From contig JADJZA010000001.1 of the NCBI GenBank assembly GCA_016719385.1, positions 434,001 to 498,000 of the forward strand: a stretch of DNA of 64,000 bases, read 5' to 3'. Of this stretch, positions 59,720-64,000 are shown one piece after another. The position numbers and the translations under genes are program-made. Every line of letters begins with the position of its first letter. Within the stretch, counting starts at the first letter, position 1. The stretch comes from Candidatus Microthrix subdominans (GTDB lineage Bacteria > Actinomycetota > Acidimicrobiia > Acidimicrobiales > Microtrichaceae). The notes below the pieces were generated by a model that was not told the origin of the DNA, searched no databases, and saw only the letters and a program-made list of their open reading frames with translations.

Positions 59720-59771
59720 CGCCTGAACACCTGGGTGCTGCGAACGGAGGTCACTCCAGTTGGGGTGTCGG

Positions 59772-60575
59772 TCAGGTTTCGCAGCCAATGCCGTCACCGT
59801 CCCGATCCAGGTGCTTGCCGTACCCGGGCTCACCGACCATCACGGGAGCGGCGCCGGCGGCCCTCGCAGCGTCGCAATTCTTGTAGCTCACGCTTCCATC
59901 CTCAGGTAGGGGCGGGGCTACCGGGGCAGGCGGCGGCGCATAGGCCACTGTCGGAGGAGGAGGAGGAGGAGGAGGAGGAGGTGGCGGTGGCGGTGCGGTC
60001 GTCGGTGGTGGCGACGGAGGCGCGGTGGTTGTCGGCGCCACCGTTGTGGTGGGCTTCGCGGTCGTTGTGGTTGCCACGGTTGTCGTGCTTGCCGTGGTCG
60101 TCGTTGGCGCCGAGGTTGTCGGGGCGGCCGTGCTGGTGGGACCAACCCGTTCGGTTGTTGTGGTCGCATCAGCGACCCTGATCCCTTGGGGAGTGCGGTT
60201 GTTGACGGTCGTGTCGTCTCCTGCGGCCAGTGCGACGAGCGCAACAAGCATGAAGAATCCGGCGGTGCTCACCGCCAGCCATGGCCAGGTTCTCGACCAA
60301 CCCGAACGTTGCTCCGCAGGCTCGCCATCGTGCATCGAGGCTGGCTCAGACCAAGGAGGAGGTTGGTCACCTGCCCCGGCGCCTGGGCCTTGTGGCTGCG
60401 CGTTCCACACCGAGGGATCGGGCGGGGACCCTGGAAACGGCGGTGGCGTGGCCAGTGACGCTGCGTGGGTTCCGGTCGCGGTTGGCGGCCCGACATAATC
60501 GGCGTGCTGCTCCGGCGGATACCAACGCCCGTCGGAGGCTAGCCACCAACCCATGTTGCCCTGCTCGCCACTCAT
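59772..60575 (-). CDS. Membrane-anchored Excalibur calcium-binding domain protein
   Basis: A 267-residue protein. The N-terminus has MGWWLASDGRWYPPEQHADY, a DUF2510-like W-Y-P-P motif. One helix (WPWLAVSTAGFFMLVALVAL) follows near residue 110. A long Thr/Pro linker includes a polyproline run encoded by GGA repeats. The C-terminus is an Excalibur domain: YKNCDAARAAGAAPVMVGEP and DRDGDGIGCE with the EF-hand-like D-x-D-x-D-G and paired Cys. It lies 52 bases upstream of the HNH nuclease gene, and Excalibur domains are often linked to extracellular nucleases. Confidence 0.82.
   Translation of the reverse strand: MSGEQGNMGWWLASDGRWYPPEQHADYVGPPTATGTHAASLATPPPFPGSPPDPSVWNAQPQGPGAGAGDQPPPWSEPASMHDGEPAEQRSGWSRTWPWLAVSTAGFFMLVALVALAAGDDTTVNNRTPQGIRVADATTTTERVGPTSTAAPTTSAPTTTTASTTTVATTTTAKPTTTVAPTTTAPPSPPPTTAPPPPPPPPPPPPPPTVAYAPPPAPVAPPLPEDGSVSYKNCDAARAAGAAPVMVGEPGYGKHLDRDGDGIGCET
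59953..59981 (-). repeat. Trinucleotide (GGA)n microsatellite encoding polyproline
   Basis: About nine GGA units in a row on the plus strand encode a run of prolines in the linker of the Excalibur protein on the minus strand. The unit is in frame, so slippage would vary linker length. Confidence 0.8.
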
Positions 60576-60759
60576 GGCTGTCGCTCCCCAGGCGGCCATC
60601 CGCCTTGTACAGCGCTCAATCTAGGGCCTGGACAACGTAGCGGCACTTGACGGCTCGAGTCCACCCTGATCAAGCGAAGCTGAGCAGCCGGGACTGCGAG
60701 GCCAGATGGCCCGAACCCGAATGCGTCCAGCGGAAGCCCCTGCTCCAAGCGGCTGGGCG

Positions 60760-61002
60760 TCAGCGCTTCTCGCAAGCGATGTTGTCTTTATCGCGATCGA
60801 GTCGGGCATTGAGTTTGTACAGGTTGGCGTCGCGGTGAAAAGTCGTGACCCGAGGGGTCCCTGACGTTCTATCGACGGCTCCTGGCTTGCCCACGCCATG
60901 GGGGTAGCTCTTGTTCAATTGGGTGCAGGTCTTGAACTCGCAGCTGGTGAGTCCAAGGGTGGTGGCACTTAGCAACATGGCGGCGAGTCCGAATCTTCTC
61001 AT
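60760..61002 (-). CDS. Small Excalibur-domain lipoprotein
   Basis: An 80-residue lipoprotein: MRRFGLAAMLLSATTLGLTSC is the signal peptide with lipobox LTSC. The mature part is a single Excalibur-like domain: CTQLNKSYPHGVGKPGAVDR and ARLDRDKDNIACEK, with a Ca2+-binding D-x-D-x-D. ATG at 61002 gives the best signal peptide. It is the second Excalibur protein within 1.2 kb, although it is transcribed separately from the other. Confidence 0.82.
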   Translation of the reverse strand: MRRFGLAAMLLSATTLGLTSCEFKTCTQLNKSYPHGVGKPGAVDRTSGTPRVTTFHRDANLYKLNARLDRDKDNIACEKR

Positions 61003-61143
61003 AGCCGAACCATACTCATCGGTTCGCTGGTGAATGCCATTAACTGTCACGTATTCAGCGCCGCACGCGCGGCCGGACTCAAACCCCGAAAACGCAGGAG
61101 GTTCGAAGTGCCGGCTGCTGAAGCGTGTCGATGTGCTGCTGGG

Positions 61144-62351
61144 TCAGCTTGCTGCCGTTGCGGTCACCCGGTCGGCGCTGGCGATTGCGGCGGCGCCCAG
61201 TTGCATGAGGCGTAGGTCGCCGACGGGTGTGCCGCCGCCGCGGTTGCAGACCATGGCGATCGCGAGTTCTCGGCTGGGGGCGGCCCAGGCTCCAGAGCCG
61301 CCGAGACCGAAGTGGCCGAAGCCTTTGGGGCGCCTCCCCGACTGGTCATCACGCGGTGGTAGCCCAGTCGCCATTTCATGGGCACGATCAGCACCAGGTC
61401 GGGCCGGTTGTTCTGCTCCTCGCCAACCTTCTCGACCGTCTCGGGTGACAGCAGCCGCACGTCGCCGAGGGTGCCTCCGCCGGCGAGGGTGGCGTAGAGC
61501 GCCCCCAGGGAGCGGGCGGTGAAGAATCCGTTCATCGACGGCACCGAGGCGTCCATGATCTCGGGACCGGCGAGGACGTCCTCCATTCCCCGGGGCAACA
61601 GGGCGTTGATGACGCGGCGGGGGTTGATTGGTGAGCGCACCAGGCTGAGCCCCTTGGCCAGTTGGGTTGCGACCACCTTTTCGGCCCGGTAGGCGGCGGA
61701 GGGGAGTACCGACCGGGTGCTCTTCATCGGCACCAGCGGTGCGACGCGGTGTCGTTCCTCAGGTGGGCATCCCAGGAACAGTCCGTCAAGGCCCAACGGC
61801 GCTGCCAGGTCGTCGGTCACCACCTGGGCCAGGGACCGGCCCGTCACCCGGTGGACGATCTCGCCGACGAGCCAGCCGTAGGTGACGGCGTGGTAGCCGG
61901 TCTTGGTGCCGGGTTCGTAGGCCGGTCGTTCCCGCGCCAGGGCATCGACCATGTGGTCCCAGTCCAGCATGTGGTGGGCGCTGTCGATGATGCTGCGAAG
62001 TCGGTGCAGGCCGGCAGAGTGGCTGAGCACGTGACGGACGGTGAGGTTCTCTTTGCCGTTCTGGGCGAACTCGGGCCAGTAGGTGGCCACGGGCGCGTCG
62101 TAGTCCACCAGGCCGGCGTCGGCCTGGAGGTGCAGGGCCGCCGAGGCGACGCCCTTGCTGGTGCTGAAACACATCGCCAGGGTGTCGGCGAGCCATGGGT
62201 CGCCATCGTCGGTGCGCAACCCGCCCCACAGGTCCACCACCAGTTCGCCTCGGTGGTAGACGGCCAACGAGGCCCCGCCTGTGGTGCGCCCGAGTTGGTT
62301 CCTGAATGTCTCGGCCACGTCGATAAAGCCGGCGCTGGAGTTTCCCTGCAT
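61144..62351 (-). pseudogene. Beta-lactamase-fold serine hydrolase with a one-base frameshift
   Basis: The N-terminal 330 residues are a class C-like serine hydrolase: MCFSTSKGVASAALH with the S-x-x-K, HVLSHSAGLHRL, and GTKTGYHAVTYGWLVGEIV with the tyrosine of the Y-x-N-like motif. The frame is lost at GGGG 61327-61330 (plus strand). One extra base would continue PKGFGHFGLGGSGAWAAPSR, where HFGLGG is the expected third motif (HxG), to a stop at 61144. As read, it runs on in basic nonsense past that point. EstB/LACT-like esterases are the closest group. ATG at 62351 is chosen as the start. Confidence 0.78.
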
Positions 62352-62413
62352 CGTGACAACACTGCCACATTTCGAAAGATCGTGGCTCGTCGCGGCGTGC
62401 AAGCCGAATCGAA

Positions 62414-62815
62414 TCAGCTCATGCTGCGAAGCCATCCCCGGATGTATTTCGCAGCTGATCGGTAGTGGCTTGGCCCGCTCGCTTCGGCCCAGCGGCCTGT
62501 GGTCCAGTGGTTCTTGGCCGGCGCCATCGGGCCTCCGTACAGGTCGGCGTCGGACCTCTCGTCGATGAAACCTACGAGCCGTTGGTGACCTTCGGCGAGC
62601 ATCGATCGGGCCTGCTCCCAGTCGAGACCCGCTTGCTTCGAGCGCAGGTCGGCGTTGTAGCGCTTCGTCTCGTTCCCCTTGTAGCCCTCGGCCGGAAAGA
62701 ACACTTCCCTGCCAGCGCGAGCGTCTTCGTGCCAACCGAAGAACAGGCGACGATACGCCGTGACCTCGATCCAAGCACTCGACGCCTCAGCCTGACGTGG
62801 ATATGCATCGCTGGT
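62414..62815 (-). pseudogene. ClbS/DfsB-type four-helix bundle gene, 5' truncated
   Basis: The frame, open from a stop at 62816, encodes SSAWIEVTAYRRLFFGWHED, then VFFPAEGYKGNETKRYNADL and the end NHWTTGRWAEASGPSHYRSA, the C-terminal two thirds of a ClbS/DfsB family protein. Members are near 170 residues; the first 50-60, including the start, are missing. The first usable start would be a GTG at 62704, giving only 96 residues. ClbS-type proteins protect against genotoxins such as colibactin, though most family members have unknown roles. It is probably a remnant, or the 5' part is frameshifted. Confidence 0.6.
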
Positions 62816-62838
62816 TCATGTCGCGATCCTTCACCGGC

Positions 62839-63173
62839 TCATCCCGACGCACCGGGCGGTCCCTCCGCCTCATCCGCAGCGTTGTTGTCGGGGGCGTTGT
62901 CGACGGCCACTGCCTCTACCTGTTTTCGGACCTTCGTTATCTCGGTGCCAACCGCCCCTCCAGAAGGTGTCATGCCGGTGAGGTCGGACTCGTCCTGCTC
63001 CACGTGGTGCCTGCGACCGAAGCCTTCAGGATGTCCCCAGCGTCTTCGCTCGCTCGGTGGACCACGGCGTTCACATTCGCCGATTGTTCGCTTCTCAGCC
63101 CAAATCCGCATCCGGCCAGCGAGACGGCGAGCACAGCGAGCACAGCGAGCACGAGGCTGAGCCGCATGATCAC
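62839..63173 (-). pseudogene. Small lipoprotein gene with a probable one-base frameshift
   Basis: The first frame encodes MRLSLVLAVLAVLAVSLAGC, a clear lipoprotein signal, then SEQSANVNAVVHRASEDAGD. It ends at 62970 in residues unlike the rest. An overlapping frame, entered at the CCCC run 63035-63038 (plus strand) if one base is added, continues VEQDESDLTGMTPSGGAVGT and ITKVRKQVEAVAVDNAPDNN to a stop at 62839. Together they make a lipoprotein of about 110 residues with an acidic tail. No family is recognised. The point of the shift is less sure than in the three neighbours. Confidence 0.5.
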
Positions 63174-63279
63174 GGGAGCAGGCTCACGGCCGCTGAAGGT
63201 CGGTCAAGCAGACAGTTTGATCGAACGCTCACCGTAGTTGTTCGTTGTGCAGGGAAAGCCGGCGAGGGCGCTTTTGCGC

Positions 63280-63912
63280 TCAGGGATCCGTAGGCGGGGT
63301 CACGGTCCACCCCGCTTCCGCGAGGGCCGCTGCGGCATCCTCAGGGTTACGCCGTGCCGCCGCCTTGACCTGGACCTGGGTCCACGTCGCCCGATGCTCA
63401 TCGATCACAGCCCGCCAACCATCTCGCGGCTCAACCATCTCCTCAGTGATCGTGAATGCAAGCAGATCCTCCAGCGTTGGTCGAAAGCGTTTGCCACCAA
63501 CGGGAAGGTGCAGGTCCCGCAATTTGCGGCGCTTGCGCTCGTCACCGAGATAGATGTCGTCGAGGTCGTCCCGCTGACCGGCCACGTGAAGGTGCGAGCC
63601 CGGAAACTGGTTGGTTGGATCTCGCACGTAGTCGATCCCGACAAGCAGCTCGTCGTCCGCCATCTCAGCCGACGTGTACAAGCTCATCGTGCTTTGCGTC
63701 ATCGTGAGGTAACGCCCCTCAGGGTCGAGCTCGCAGTAGTGCGCAAGGTAGAGGTAGACGAGGGCCTTTCCGCCCGCCGGGGCGAGTGGGATAGGCCTGG
63801 GGTCCGGGCGCAGCTTTCCGACGTTCACCCCAACGACCGCATGCCCGGACGAGGTGGTGAGCGTCGAGACTCTGACTCCATTCGTGACCGTTGCGTTGAG
63901 AAGATGCGACAT
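63280..63912 (-). CDS. Conserved actinobacterial-type protein of unknown function
   Basis: A 210-residue soluble protein with no recognised catalytic motif. Notable stretches are TTSSGHAVVGVNVGKLRPDP, YLYLAHYCELDPEGRYLTMT, PGSHLHVAGQRDDLDDIYLG and LHLPVGGKRFRPTLEDLLAF, with a basic C-terminal helix (EHRATWTQVQVKAAARRNPE). ATG at 63912, with a GCGGA upstream, is preferred over GTG at 63957. The next bases to the window edge read, on the same strand, as the possible last codons of another gene (stop at 63971), too short to identify. Confidence 0.65.
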   Translation of the reverse strand: MSHLLNATVTNGVRVSTLTTSSGHAVVGVNVGKLRPDPRPIPLAPAGGKALVYLYLAHYCELDPEGRYLTMTQSTMSLYTSAEMADDELLVGIDYVRDPTNQFPGSHLHVAGQRDDLDDIYLGDERKRRKLRDLHLPVGGKRFRPTLEDLLAFTITEEMVEPRDGWRAVIDEHRATWTQVQVKAAARRNPEDAAAALAEAGWTVTPPTDP

Positions 63913-64000
63913 CTTTTCCGCGAATCGACGTACTTGGCTTCCCAGGTCATCCTTCACGGAGGGGTGGGGCTCAGCCGCGACCCAGGCCGCTCACCAGGAA

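Noticed and set aside
1..64000. tRNA, rRNA, CRISPR arrays, transposases and prophage genes
   Set aside because: None was recognised on reading both strands. Single tRNA genes could be missed without a covariance search, which would settle the matter.

Overview
The window is GC-rich, densely coded chromosomal DNA in which many neighbouring genes share ATGA or GTGA stop/start overlaps. A mycofactocin locus, an actinobacterial-type fused CydDC exporter, WS/DGAT, secretory lipase, DUF6326 and Excalibur-domain proteins together point to an actinobacterium, most likely of the Acidimicrobiia type. That placement is inference; no rRNA is present. I saw no tRNA, rRNA, CRISPR array or transposase.

Layout. 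1-6.5 kb: the end of a mycofactocin region, with a FixC-like flavoprotein C-terminus, a FixX-like ferredoxin, an ETF-like protein, MftE creatininase, a mycofactocin-type SDR, MftF glycosyltransferase and an FAD-linked oxidase. 6.6-11.2 kb: a ThDP enzyme, a YczE-like membrane protein, a VapC/Phd toxin-antitoxin pair, a GNAT enzyme and a membrane-anchored orphan. 11.4-17.6 kb: cytochrome bd oxidase, cydA-cydB-cydDC. 17.6-21.1 kb: universal stress protein with a small partner, DksA/TraR-like zinc finger, modB-modC. 21.2-24.1 kb: WS/DGAT and an alpha/beta hydrolase. 24.1-29.1 kb: a branched-chain amino-acid type ABC importer in which two permeases and one ATPase are fused. 29.1-36.4 kb: threonine aldolase, secreted GH5 enzyme, enoyl-CoA hydratase, cold-shock protein with a clear terminator, a lipoprotein hydrolase, a metallophosphoesterase. 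36.5-37.9 kb: a PadR-type regulator divergent from modA. 38.0-39.4 kb: an overlapping three-gene metal/redox operon (HMA-like, hemerythrin, DsbA-like). 39.4-51 kb: K+ channel, cupin, type II lumazine synthase, SDRs, deaminase, GerMN lipoprotein, lipase, SDR-CMD-TetR operon, methyltransferase. 51-58.7 kb: a second TA-like pair, nitroreductase plus Zn-alcohol dehydrogenase, TetR, a CrtQ/CrtO-like pair, membrane proteins and a CPGC thioredoxin-fold protein. 58.8-64 kb: HNH nuclease and two Excalibur proteins, a beta-lactamase-fold hydrolase, a truncated ClbS/DfsB gene, a small lipoprotein and an orphan.

Most notable points. (i) The same palindrome, TAGTCTC-N3-GAGAC, sits in front of modB and, as a perfect 7+3+7 site, between the divergent PadR gene and modA 18 kb away, suggesting a PadR-controlled molybdate regulon. 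(ii) The HMA-like/hemerythrin/DsbA-like operon looks like an undescribed metal or redox module. (iii) Two exported proteins end in the same PVFTG-stop sequence, encoded by an identical 20-base segment that is also a perfect hairpin; in one of them a 17-bp tandem duplication has shifted the end out of frame. (iv) From 57.8 to 63.1 kb four genes are each broken by what reads as a loss of one base in a G/C run now four long, which looks like systematic homopolymer undercalling rather than four independent pseudogenes.
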